DNA of 64,000 nt from Pseudeuparius sepicola (lineage: Eukaryota > Arthropoda > Insecta > Coleoptera > Anthribidae). Under the pieces are notes generated by a model that ran no database searches, was not told the DNA's origin, and was given only the letters and a program-made list of their open reading frames with translations. Shown here in pieces: positions 21,543 through 33,600 of the stretch; position 1 is the stretch's first letter, and the number at the start of each line of letters is the position of its first letter. The translations under genes and the position numbers were made by a program. The DNA lies in assembly GCA_963920635.1 (NCBI GenBank), contig OY987303.1:54125223-54189222 (forward strand), in the 5' to 3' direction.

Positions 21543-22048
21543 TACAGGGTGAGTTTTTTTCGATGCCAACTATGGGGATCTCGGAAACAAGCAGTGCTAG
21601 AACAAAGGTTGAATGGGGAAAGGATTGCAGTTTTGAATGCTCAATCTAATGCCGCTTTTGGATTTTTAAAAAAGTTCATGGCTCACTAGATATTTTGAAA
21701 AGAGTGATTTTTTGCTATTTCATCAGATCTATGTAGCTCCGGTATTTCTGATTATACAGAAAAACTGTAGAGACAAAAATTGTAGACAATTTTGGGCTTA
21801 ATAAGATAATCTACTCCAATTTTTTTATGTCGTTTGTGATTTTTGAGATATGACATAAACTTGTGTGTTTTTCAAATGTAAATCATAGTTTTCTGTGGCC
21901 TTATAAAATCGGCCATTTTTTGAGCTTTCCAAAGATATAATACTCGGCATAGTTATTATAAAAAATAAAAGACCTATGGCTAATTTTCTGTTTTTTTTTA
22001 ATTTTCACATAGTCATCCATGGAATATTTTCTAATTACTCACCCTGTA
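21543..22048. mobile_element. Solo-arm derivative of the CAGGGTGAG mariner-like foldback
   Basis: Begins CAGGGTGAGTTTTTTTCG and follows the left arm of the 12566-14089 element for about 480 bp, then ends abruptly in CTCACCCTG. It thus keeps one arm plus a few terminal bases of the other. No coding sequence. Confidence 0.75.
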
Positions 22049-24651
22049 TATGTACTGAAATCTTGCAACTGAAACCACTTCGACCCAATCCAGTGATCTA
22101 AAATTTTGCGCACACTTTTGATTCTGTATTTCACTCCAAGGCAGCCATTCCAAGCTGGCGGATTACCTATTTCTTCACAATCTCCTCGAGATGAATGAAA
22201 TAATAATTTGACGAGTAGAAAACGATAAGATGAGTGACGTCATACGAAATCCAATATGACGGATACCCCAAGATGGCCGACTAACTTTTTTATCACCCTG
22301 CTAACATGGGAATAAAATATTTAGGTACTAAAAACACAAAATGAAAAACAAAAAACCTTTTTAAAAACAAGGTTTAACTTAAACCACACACTAAAACGAA
22401 TAAAATAAGTTTAGGTATTCGTTAAGACAATTCAATGCCAAATTACTACAAGTTTTTGTAAATCAAAAGCGAAATGTTCGTGAAAAAAATAGGTAGCAAT
22501 TGATTTTATTGGTCAGTGATTGGTTGATAAGCAAATAGGTAGCTAATATCTGCTAAAGTTTGTATTTTCTTTACAATTCGCACGACAAGCTTTTTGATTT
22601 GCAAAAACTTGTCGCAATTTGTTATTGAAACCTGTACTTATTTTATTCGTTTTAGTAGTACCTACATGACTTAAATAAAAGCTTGTTTTAAAACGTTTTT
22701 TTTATTTTTCTTTATTTATTTTTTTAAACATAAATCACAGTTTCAGTTGCGCCTCTGCTGTAATTGTTAAAATTCGAATAGATACGAGCAAATAAGTTTT
22801 GCCTTGGTACCTAGTTGTAATTGTGGGTATATAAATTCTATATCATTTTTAAAACGTGTACCTACTCAAAATATGTAATTTTTAGTTACAAATGAATATC
22901 CGCAGTTATTATAGGTAGGTACCCAATATTATTTTTTAAGGAACTATTAATATTTCAATTATGTTTCAATATTTCTCTATTAGTTTTATTGAATAATAAA
23001 TATTTTACGACAATAAAAAAACTGACATGCAATTTAAACAAAGCAATTTGTAGGACTTCCCTTTCATTTGTTCATAGTCGCATAATAGCTTCTGTAATTT
23101 AAAAATCTCTCAGCAAAAATGCTTTATCCTATTTCTTTGAAAATTACAAGTCGCCTCGAACACAGCACTCTGCATATTTCATTACGTTCCGTATTTTTAG
23201 AATCTCGTAAATGGAAAAAATGCCAACTAAATGGGGATTTAAAGATCACAGTTATTACAGGTAAAAACTTCATGTAAACTCATGCAAGTTAATTTTAAAT
23301 TTCATCAAAGAGAAGATAACAACGCGGTTAAAAGTTTATGTTAGTTTTTATTTTTGGTCTTGCTAGGTTTCAAAAATAGGAATTGGTTTCTCGTAAACTG
23401 TTGATTTTTTAAAATTAGTTTATAGCATATAATTTGCTTCAAACTAATAAAGGACATCATTCGAAACTAAAGGAGATAATTTTTCCACATTTTAATTCTG
23501 TTGGACATATAAGTGCCTCCAAGTGGCTTGAAAACGATCAATTTTTTATGTCTCTTATTTTGGGAAAATGTTCAGGTGTTCAACGTGCTTTTAGCTTTAT
23601 AAACTGGGTCATCCCTTATGCAGGTAATACCCGATGCGCCTCTAAATAATTGGACTTTTAGAGTGGAAAGACTATAATGCCACTTGATGTAATATTTATC
23701 TTTTGGAATATTTGATGAAGGAGCAATAAAGTAATATCGAAGTTCAAGAGCAAGCTCCACGTTGTCCTTATTACTAAGGTATTTATTAAGGCCATTTCAT
23801 TATAGTTTGAATTATTTACTTATATAGTTCTTATAAGTACGGCTTTCGTCATACATTTTCCAGACTTGCACTTTTTTGTGGAAGTATCTTTGATTTCAGA
23901 CGAAAACTATTAAACTTTAACAGTTGTTACCTCCTACTAAGATTTAGCAGGTTTGGAAAATTATTCCTAGTCGTAGACTAGTCGCGACAATGTAAATTCA
24001 CTTTGAATTCAACCAAACAATGTGTTCTTCTATTATTGATTGTTTTCTTATCAGTCGAATATTTTAGATGATTTTTCAAAAGAACGCTAAGCTAAAAAAG
24101 AAAATACATAAGAACAACATTTCCTTGACATTCCCATTAACAAGTGGGTTAAGCTCTAAGCTTTTCTGAAGGATGACAAATATGGTAAAGACTCTTCATT
24201 TTTCTGACTGTTAGAGATAGAACTGTACCTGATAACTATCATTTGATTTTCTCACGATGTCATATCACTCATCAGAGAGAGATGGATTGAGAAGATTGTC
24301 CTCTTGATTTTAGAACTATTTCATTTTGCACTGATTCTCGTTATTTTAAAACTTTTTACAAATATTTGGCCTCGGTATGGGGAATTATGTCTCCGAACTG
24401 TGCTAATCTGGTCATGTCAAAGTTGCAAGAGAGTTGTAATGATCGATTGACGACTGTCCCCACTGAAGGAGATTTTTTAAATTTACTATAGAGGGGAAAT
24501 CAAATGGTAGTTTATTTATACCATAAACCAACCTTCTCAGAAAGTATATATTGTCTTTATTTGTCCAATATAGTAACAGATATAACAAGGAGGGTTTTTC
24601 GGTTATGGACACTCGTATAGACTCGCAGATAACTAATTAAAAATCCAACTT

Positions 24652-24690
24652 ATGCAAGCTTTCGCATAATATATATGCTTCATCAGGCTA
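24652..24690 (-). ncRNA. Hammerhead-ribozyme-like motif, left arm
   Basis: The mirror image of the right-arm motif: CTGATGA on the minus strand at 24686-24680, a GCATA/TATGC stem, then GAAAGCTT. It is identical in the core, so both arms retain it. Confidence 0.5.
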
Positions 24691-25473
24691 CAAAATGAAA
24701 TAATATGGGTACAATTTGATCACTTAAGACTAAATTTGAATCAGAACTTACCAAAGTTAGAAAAAATATTACTATGATTTTAAAAATAAATTAATTGTAT
24801 ATGCCGGGAAAAAAATGTTAAATATCAAGTTGATTTATAAAGTCAGATTTGCAAAAATGTCATACAATAATAAAAAAGGTAAAAGGTGTGAAAAATAAGA
24901 GGGGTCAATATATTAAGTCAAACAGAGCTATGAAAAATTCAAAAATTCTAATTATGTATATAATATATATTTTGTATAGCATATTAATTATAGGTAATAT
25001 TAAATTTTAATTTTTAATTTTGAGTAGTAATTTTGTTAGGGATAGAAGAAATCAAATTAATTAATTAAATTACCGACGTAAATAATCTAAGCGTAATTTA
25101 TTCTAATTTGATTTCTTCTATCCCTAACAAAATTACTACTCAAAATTAAAAATTAAAATTTAAAATTACCTATAATTGATATGCTATACAAAATATATAT
25201 ATACCTAATTATAATTTTTGAATTTTTCATAGCTCTGTTTGACTTAATATATTGACCCCTCTTATTTTTCACACCTTTTACCTTTTTCATTATTGTATGA
25301 CATTTTTGCAAATCTGACTTTATAAATCAACTTGATATTTAACAATTTTTCCCCGCATATACAATTAATTTACGTTATTTTTACAATCATAGTAATATTT
25401 TTTCTAACTTTGGTAAGTTCTGATTCAAATTTAGTCTTAAGTGATCAAATTGTACCCATATTATTTCAGTTTG

Positions 25474-25514
25474 TAGCCTGATGAAGCATATATATTATGC
25501 GAAAGCTTGCATAA
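25474..25514 (+). ncRNA. Hammerhead-ribozyme-like motif, right arm
   Basis: CTGATGA (25478-25484), a 5-bp GCATA/TATGC stem II, GAAA (25501-25504), then AGCT as a two-base-pair stem III and U at the cleavage position (25508). The two bases flanking the core pair as stem I. A very short stem III is a feature of Penelope-encoded hammerheads. Stem I is weak beyond two pairs and there is an extra A beside stem II, so activity is uncertain. Confidence 0.5.
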
Positions 25515-26860
25515 GTTGGATTTTTAATTAGTTATCTGCGAATCTATACGAGTGTCCATTACCGAAAAACCCTTCTTGTTATATCTTCTCAGAAAGCTTT
25601 CCTAATAATAATTGAGTGGACCACTCAAGTCACCCTTTTAAACAAAATAAAAATATCATCAATAACTTGAAGAGTAGAGGAATTAAGGTTTCTTCACCGG
25701 AATTTTACACCAAAAATCTTAAAATGATTAAAACAATTTTAATTAACAACTATTCAATTTCTCTCAACAAAATTCTTAGCAATAATGAAAACAAAAGCTT
25801 CGTAAATGCTTAGCATCTGACAATTCCCATGTTGCATTCAATAATAACAACATCTTGGGAAAGTTGTTTTTCACAAAAACTGAAAGTAAAAGTATCGTTG
25901 AATTATTAAAGTCTTCACATTTCTATAGTGTTCCTTGCATGGATTATTCTAAGTGTTACGTTGTTCAGACTGGTAGATATATCGGTATCAGAAAAAAGGA
26001 ACACAAAAGAAAGATAAATAAATTAAATCCAACTGCTTTGGTTGAACATTATGTGAGGGAGCAGGAACACCATTATTTGATTTCGATAGGACTAAGATTT
26101 TATAAACATAGAACAATGCAAAAAATGATTTGCATTAAAAAATACAATGGTGTCAATACAAGACAGGATATAGACCATCTCAGTAAGTCTCACTACAACA
26201 TCATCAACAGATTAACGTAATTTTTCTTACATCACCATTGAGTGGTTGTTTTTAATTTTACCACTGGATACCTGATCGTTAGATTGTATTTTGTCATTAT
26301 CTTTACTGCTCTATTTGTATTTATTCTATTTCCAACATTGCAATTGCAACATTGCATTTTTTATGTATTGTTCTTTCCTTTTGTATTCTTCAACCTTTCC
26401 AATTTTAAGCACTTTTTGGGATGTAAATGCGAATATCTAATAACACGGTATAGTATATTATGCAACAAATTTTGTAAACGTCATTTTATTTGAGAAGAAC
26501 AAATGTCTAGAGTAGTTTGTAAAACGTGTTGCATACTATTATTTTTCTATTGAAAGTAGGATAGAAACTACAAAATCCATCAAGTTTTACTATTAACCCT
26601 ATGGTTTTTTTTAGCATAGTATTACCAAGCTAATACCGTGTATTAACTTTTTGTTAAAAATGTCTCTGATCTGTTATGTAGGCGTATACCAACGTGACCA
26701 CTTACTGGCTTGCGTGGGTACGTTACTGTGACACAGCACATTTTCAATAATAATTAATGCATATATATACTTTAAGAAAAACCGACTATATTATTACAGA
26801 CGCCAGACCTTGAAAGACGCACTTAGGTATCTAATAAAACCATCACGTTAATCAACAACC

Positions 26861-26866
26861 TTTATT
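26861..26866 (-). terminator. Poly(A) signal of the first VPV/GLG gene
   Basis: AATAAA on the minus strand about 35 nt after the stop codon at 26901. Confidence 0.65.
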
Positions 26867-26900
26867 TTCACAACGTATTTGTACAAAATCACAGTTCTAT

Positions 26901-27610
26901 TTACCAGCCCCTCGGCAACAACGGGGCACCCCTCAGTGGTGCACCTCCTAATCCTAAACCGGAACCCAGGGCAAGTCCACCATGCTCGAAACCATGGGCT
27001 AGTCCTGAGTCAAGGGCCAAACCACCGCCATGCCCTAGACCACTACCGTAGGAGAGAGCACCAGCATTTGCTAAACCGGAACCAAAACCAATATCACCAC
27101 CATGTGCCAGGGCAGGACCAAAGGCGAGGGAACCCCCGTGCGCCAGACCGGAACCATAAGAAAGGGCACCGCCGTGACCCAGACCGGAACCATAACCAAG
27201 GCCGCCGCCGTAACCGAGTCCTATTGGCGCGCTATGCGCAACAATCGGGGCGGAGTGCTCTACGACGGGCGTCGGCACCCCGACGGGTACCGGGTGGGGC
27301 ACGTCGACGGGCACCGGTTGCGGTACCCTGACCGGTATCGCCTGGGGGATGGGCTGCGGCACGGGGACGGGGTTCGGCACGGGTACCGCCCTGGGTACGT
27401 CGACGGGCACCCTGCGGATGACCGGGTAGGGCTGCGGTACCGGAACCTTGACGTGGACGGCTCTGGGTACGTCGACGGGGACGGGCTGCGGTACCGGTAC
27501 TTGTACGTGGCGGGTTACCGGTACCGGGACGGGTTGGGGTACCGGGATGGGTACCGCCCGGTTGATGGTGGAGACGGTTTCGCGGACGCCACCCTGGAGG
27601 GATAGGCCGC
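26901..27610 (-). CDS. Gene C coding exon 3 (VPV and GLG repeats)
   Basis: Acceptor CCCTTTCAG; phase-1 start completing a Gly codon. It begins GLSLQGG, VSTINR, then Val-Pro repeats and Gly repeats to the stop. Strongly GC-rich compared with the flanks. Confidence 0.87.
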
Positions 27611-30600
27611 CTGAAAGGGAAAGGTGTTTTTTAAGCCTGGTTCCTAAGCATGAATAAATTTCGTTGTAATGAATGAAAGAATACGTAAGTAAACGTCGTT
27701 CGAAAACAATATACAACATATTACTTACTCTAGATAAAAAGTTTTACTTGTTCTTAAAGTAAGATTGGGATAAAACAATTTAACAATTCCTGTACGGGGT
27801 GTTCAAAAAATTGAAGAAACGTAAAATAGTACAAGAGTAAACTTCCTTTATATTTGTCAAGATATGCAAAAAAGTTATAAGGAAAAGTTGTTCGAAATTA
27901 AAAGGTAGTTCACAGTATCAATTTCTTAATCAATGATACTAATGAACAAGGTTAGAGACACCGTTTCATCAATATATTTAAATGAAATAAGAATAAGGTT
28001 ATATGAATTACTTTGTCGTTTGAAAATATGTGCTTAATTTGATGGCAGTATGTTTGAGTAAATAATATATTTAAAACTTGTGGATTGTTAACTTGGAATA
28101 ATTTAATTTGTATTAGGTAATTTGAATGATTACAAATAAATCAAAGTAGGCGATTTTTTTCAAAATTGGTATTAGAGACTGCCTTTTACTTTTGAACAAC
28201 TTTTCCTAGTAACTTATTTCCACATCTTCACAATTAAGTGCAATTTACTCTTGTACCATTTTACTTTTTCAATTTTTTGAACACCCTGTACAAGAAATGT
28301 TAAATTTTTCTATCCTAATCTTCCTATAAGAACCAGAAAAAACTTTTTATCAGAAGCAACTTTTCTCGATAAAACGAAAAATAAGAAAAATTTTCCTATT
28401 CAACACCTTTTCTGTGGACATACTGTATATTATGTACAGGGTGTCCCTATTTGCTTGAAAATGTCGATTTGAATCATCAATTTAAGTTGAAAATTACCGA
28501 CGCTTCATACAGGGTGACCCATTTGAAATGGAAGCACCCACCCCTGTAAAATTTTTATTTTTCATCCGATTTTAGCCTGAAGATAGATCACAAAAGACCC
28601 AACTTTGGTGCAAAATTTCAGATCTTAATATCAATTTTCAAGGCCTACTACGATTTTTTTTCCACTAAAAAATTACTAAAACCATTTAGCGATTTTTTTA
28701 TTTGAAATCTGACACCTCAGTGTTAATCAGGACATCCTAAAACCCCCACATACCAAATTTGAACAAAAAATATACAAGGAGTTCATTTCTGAAGGGTGTC
28801 AAAGTTGAGCAAAATAGGATTTTAAATACATCTGGCAAGTCAAGTGTGTCATGGTATCCTCTTAAAACAGTTGAATGGTCAACAGGACCACTCAAAATGT
28901 TGGTGTGTAAAGATCAAATATAAAATAAAAAGGGTGTCTTTCTCTGTGACACCTTAAAATAATGAATTTTTTGGGGTCAAAAATCGAGTATATCAAAACC
29001 GCTTCACTATTAACGAACTAAGGAAGTCTGAAAATACAGGCCTGAGAGTCAGGAAGTCCATATGAAAATGTATCATGTTAGATAGTGACATTGACTATCG
29101 ATAAAGGTTCAACAATTTAAATTGTTTTTATTTGTTGGTTGCCATTTTGCAAAGAAATAAATTACTTTTGTGTTTATTAATAATTTTTCAATGATTCCAG
29201 AGCACTCCGGACCAGTATAAAGAGTAATAAAAATTCAGCAATTTGAGATGACCCAGAGAAAAAGTCCCTGTACATTTTGGTATTGAATCTTTGCACACCA
29301 ACACTTTGAGTAGCCCTGTTGATTATTCATCTGTTTTGACGGGATTCCATGGCACACTTGACTCTCTAGGCGCCTTTAAAATTTCTATTTTACTCAACTT
29401 TGACACCCTTTGACAACTATCAGTATATTTTTTGTTCAAGTTTGGTATACGGGGGTTTTAGGGTGTCCAGATTAACGCTGTGTTGTCATTTTTTCCTAGA
29501 AAAAAAAATTCGTAGTAGACCCTGAAAATTGAGAATAAGACCTAAAATTTTGCACCAAAGTAGAGTTTTTTGCGACCTTTCTTCAGAAGAAAAACCGGCT
29601 AAAATCGGATATCGGAATAAAATGTTTACGTGGGTGCTTCTATTTCAAATGGGTCACCCTGTATATACACTATACATAGTGTTTAAAAATTGACACCTAT
29701 GACTTGTTTTGGAGCATGATAATAAGGCAATGAAAATTAACAATATTATATGAATCTCGATGTTAGTTATCCAAAGACATTCCCTACAATTTCGTAAAAT
29801 ATCTACTTTGAAATACCTACTGCCTAGATAAAAAAACACATTTTTTTAAAAGTTGGTTGGTAAAGTTCGGTTTATTAAGTTTTCTATTACTCGTATCTTT
29901 TAAATTGGACTTAAGAATAAAGTCGGTCTCTAATAAAAGTTGTAGAGGGTAAACATGGTAGGTACCTAAAAATGCAAATATCCAGAGATTTCCAGGTTTT
30001 TTGCTAAAAAATCTTTTGGAAATGAACAACAGAAAGTTCGGTCTGGAGTAAAAAAATGTTGAAAATTCCAAGCTTTCAAAATTTCTGGCCTCTTACATTT
30101 TTCCGACCAATAGGAAACGAGACAATTTTTTTCAAGATGGCGACGAAACGGTGAAGAGTGGGAATCATAGAGATCATATATATAGGTAGAGTGCTGGACG
30201 ATGTTTTTTATACATAGGATGCGCGGAAAATTTTTGACGAATTTAAAATCATAAAATAGTAAAAAATAGTAATAAATAGGTCCAGTGGACATGCGCATTT
30301 GCAATTTGAGGTAGTGTTTTGTGAAACTTGACACTCTTTGACAGCCATTTGACAGCGACAAACTAAGTATATAACCTACCGTTGTTTACATCATAGACGC
30401 TTTGTGGCATAATTTTTTCGATTTTCAGCTAATTATTAATAGTTTCTTCGCGTTTAGGTCTTTGAGTGTTTTATCTAGTTAAGTGATCATCTCGAATATG
30501 TTGCTGCTCATTTTACACTAGTGTTTAAAAACGAAACGAGTCAAAACGCAGCTGATTGAAAATGCGGTACCAACTCTTCTATTAAAACCACCTAAACATG

Positions 30601-33600
30601 ATGGTGGTGTAAGAAACTAATTAGTAGCTTATTTGTTTTAGTGATAAAGTTATAAAGGTAGATGAAAACAAGTCAAGCTCTAGCCTCAGTGAAGCAAATT
30701 CTAGTAGTTTGAACGAAACTAGTTTTACAAGTATAAACGAACCTAGTTGTAGTCATCGAAGTCTTGACCAGATATAATATAAACCCGTGATCTTCCTTCT
30801 TCATCAACAAGTTCAGCAGTGACATTTTTAATTTGTTTTTTGAATTGGCAGCCGAAAAAAAAATCATTTTCAAAACACCCCCTTACCCGCATAAGCTCCG
30901 CCATATCCGCCGCCATATCCGCCGCCTCCCAGACCCAATGGAGCACCGCCGATGGCCAAAGGACCGGCCCCGTAGCCCCGAAGACCCAATGAGCCGGCTC
31001 CAAGTCCCAGCGAGGAGTGGCCGATGGCCAGGGGGGCGGAGTTCAGCGCCAGGTGGGAGGAGCCCAGTCCGTAGCCGCCGGAGACGAGACCGCCGGATCC
31101 GAGGTGGCCGAGGCCGGCGCCGTAGCCGCCCAGGATGCCCCTCTTGGTCTTCTTTGTTGGCGCCTCTTCGGCCGAGGCTAGGAGGGCGACAAGCGCCAAC
31201 ACAAACACCTGAAACAAGGGAGAGAAGTGGGTTTAGTGTGTTTTTTGTTCTTTGATTTTAATAAATAAATGGGGGTTCCTATACTATTGCCAGAGAACAA
31301 CCAAGTGAGAGAATACAAACTCGGGGTGCGGTCATTGTTGTCGCTCAGCCAGCTTCCGCCATTACTTTGGAGGACAAGTCAGGCCCGTATTTAAATAAAA
31401 TTGAAATAGATGGTTCAGGTCTGTAACGTAAAAATTAAACGGAATGTATTTAGAAAAACAAAACTGGAAGAAACAATATTACATTAGAAACAAAAGGTGT
31501 GTAAGTTTTGAAAAATAGCAATATGTATATCAAAAACAATATAAAAACAACATTAATATATCCGCTAATATAAGTGCCTACAAAGGTACATAAGGGATTT
31601 TGTAGAAAGAAAGCAAAATTATGTTTAAAAAAATTGATTGGTGCTTCGACGCAATCATTTTATTTTTATTAATACATTTAAAATTTCTATTAATAAGTTT
31701 TGACGTATAAAATAGTCTTAACCTAAAATATAATTTAATAAGGTGAGATATTGGAAAATTGACCTGAACCATTTATTTCAATTTCCTGTCAAATTGACAT
31801 TTTAAATTGAAAATTGGGAAAAATCGGGTTTGCTTTGGAAATGTCGGAAAAAGTTATTTAGAAGATGTGTTCGTATTGTGTTATTGCCCCTATATCCCAG
31901 CTTTTACAAAGATATTAGCGATATTCGTGTTTTCTTAATTACTTCTCTTCAAATCGGTAGATAGGGGAGGGAGAGTCGGGTAATATCGGACAGTGCGGGT
32001 AGTATCGGACAACAGCATCTTCTCAATTTCCCTAATAGATGAGGTTCCGAATTTGTCAGAAAATGCTTTATTAGAATTGCCCTAGACACATATGTTCAGT
32101 ATGAGGCCGAGCTTTGAACGGTATACACGTCGTGTGCTTTATTTTTTGCCCAAAACAAATTTCCGGGACATAAAATTTACCAGTCTATATTTTATATAAA
32201 CGGTAAGTTCTTTTCAAAGGTTCATATTATATAACATTTGTTGGTTATTTTGGAATATAAAAATGGTTTCATGGAAATTATCGGAGGGTCGTAAAAAATA
32301 AGTTGGCCACTTTTTTCCAACGGTGCTGTTCGGGTAGTATCGGACACACATATTTCGGGTGATATCGGACACACTGAAATTTTAACTGAACATTCTTATT
32401 TTCATATTAACTTTAAAAAATGCCCAATAACACGAAAGGAAAAAGAAAAATTGACCAACTAGACGATTACCTTGAAAAAATAAAAATGTAAAGGACAAAA
32501 AATATAGCAAAGATAATGTGCTCTGAACAGCAACAAGAAGCAACGGATGAGTGTATCATCTGTGGTGAAGACTTCGTCGCAAATTGGATACAATGCATCT
32601 AGTGCCATGGTTGGACCCATAAAAATTGTTCTGAGGCAGAAAAACATCAGGTTTATTATAAATGCGACATTTGTAAGGAGAATTAATTCATGTCCGATAC
32701 TACCCGACGTTTTCAGAAAATTACAAAAAGAGGCCCACTTTTGTTTTTAACGAGTGGAGCTTTTGTTTAAGTTTTTTTGTTTAATTTTATTATGTATTCT
32801 TTTCTGCAAAGAGTATAGTTTATTTTAAGCAAAAGTATGTTAATATACAGGGTGAGTCACACCTAAAGGCAGAGCCGAAAACACAAGGTACAATTCGCTA
32901 AAATAAGCACATATGCTTAATAAACATTAGCTCAAAAACGCTTGGTTCTCCACATACAGAGTGTTGAAACTTTTCCAAATATTTTTTAATTTTTTTCTAG
33001 CCCGGTTAGGAATTATTTTACACATATTATGGGTTGTCATTTTGTGCAATAATTTGGCCCTGTTCAGATGAGCAGCGGCGTAGATACAAATAATTTTATT
33101 TTAAATGCCAGCATAATCACCTTGACACTAGTTTAAAAAATCCGAAATTACGAAGAAACTGTACCAGAAATAAAAAAATACCAAGAACACTTTTTGTTCC
33201 AAATTAAATGGGCACAGGCCTACAATTATTTACAGTAACTATTTGTACCTACGCCGCTGGTGATCGGAACTGGGTCAAATTATTCCACAAAATGGCAACC
33301 GTCCAGTGTATAATGTGCACCAAATTTGGTTGGAATTCCTAAATGGGATCGAAAGAAATTAAAAAAATATGTTATTTTTGGAAAATTTTCAACACGCTGT
33401 ATATGTAGAACCAAGCTTTTTTGGGCTAATGTTTATTAAGCATATGTGCTTATTTTAGCGAGTTCTACCTTGTGTTTTCGGCTCTGCCTTTAGATGTGAC
33501 TCACCCTGTATAATTTTTTTTATAAAAATTATTTCAATTTTTCGAAATGTGTCCGATATTACCCGACTCTCCCCTACTAGATATTTTTTACCGCAAATAA

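Larger units (their letters stand above)
24545..25584. mobile_element. Inverted Penelope-tail palindrome inserted in the RT
   Basis: A palindrome centred near 25085 with arms of about 500 bp, flanked by the 12-bp direct repeat CTTCTCAGAAAG (24533-24544 and 25585-25596). The left arm has about 33 extra bases at its outer end. Each arm carries a hammerhead-like motif, minus strand on the left and plus on the right. This resembles two Penelope pseudo-LTR tails joined in inverted orientation. Confidence 0.8.
24215..26220 (+). pseudogene. Penelope-like retroelement: RT and GIY-YIG, split by an insertion
   Basis: About 24215-24544 reads with shifts through RERWIEKIV, DSRYFKTFYKY and MSPNCANLVMSKLQ to YHKPTFSES, matching Penelope-like RT around its G-x-x-M-G-x-P block, though the key residues are lost. 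The RT resumes at about 25585: DHSSHPFKQNKN, LKSRGIKVSSPEFYTKNL, NNYSISLNKIL, the usual post-palm segment. About 25825-26220 is the GIY-YIG endonuclease (FYSVPCMDYSKCY, QTGRY, RKKEHKRK, TALVEHYV, DHLSKSHYNII); the Y-I-G is changed to Y-V-V. Between the RT halves sits a palindrome flanked by CTTCTCAGAAAG. Dead on several counts. Confidence 0.85.
31964..33574 (+). mobile_element. Pogo-like element remnant with PHD-finger fragment
   Basis: Termini GGGGAG then AGTCGGGTAATATCGGACA, inverted at the right end, flanked by TA. Inner copies of GGGTAGTATCGGAC occur at about 31996, 32334 and 32356. The inside retains a PHD-finger remnant and a nested palindrome (32847-33514). In gene C intron 1. Confidence 0.75.

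Noticed and set aside
27102..27605. Long plus-strand open frames across gene C exon 3, and likewise 30833-31255, 40413-40712 and 44124-44400
   Set aside because: They are the antisense or shifted frames of GC-rich Gly/Val/Pro repeat exons, lack start or splice context, and encode Arg/Pro-rich shadow peptides.
29817..30361. Overlapping minus-strand open frames of 84 and 131 codons
   Set aside because: No recognisable domain, lying in gene C intron 2 next to foldback elements; no splice or promoter context.
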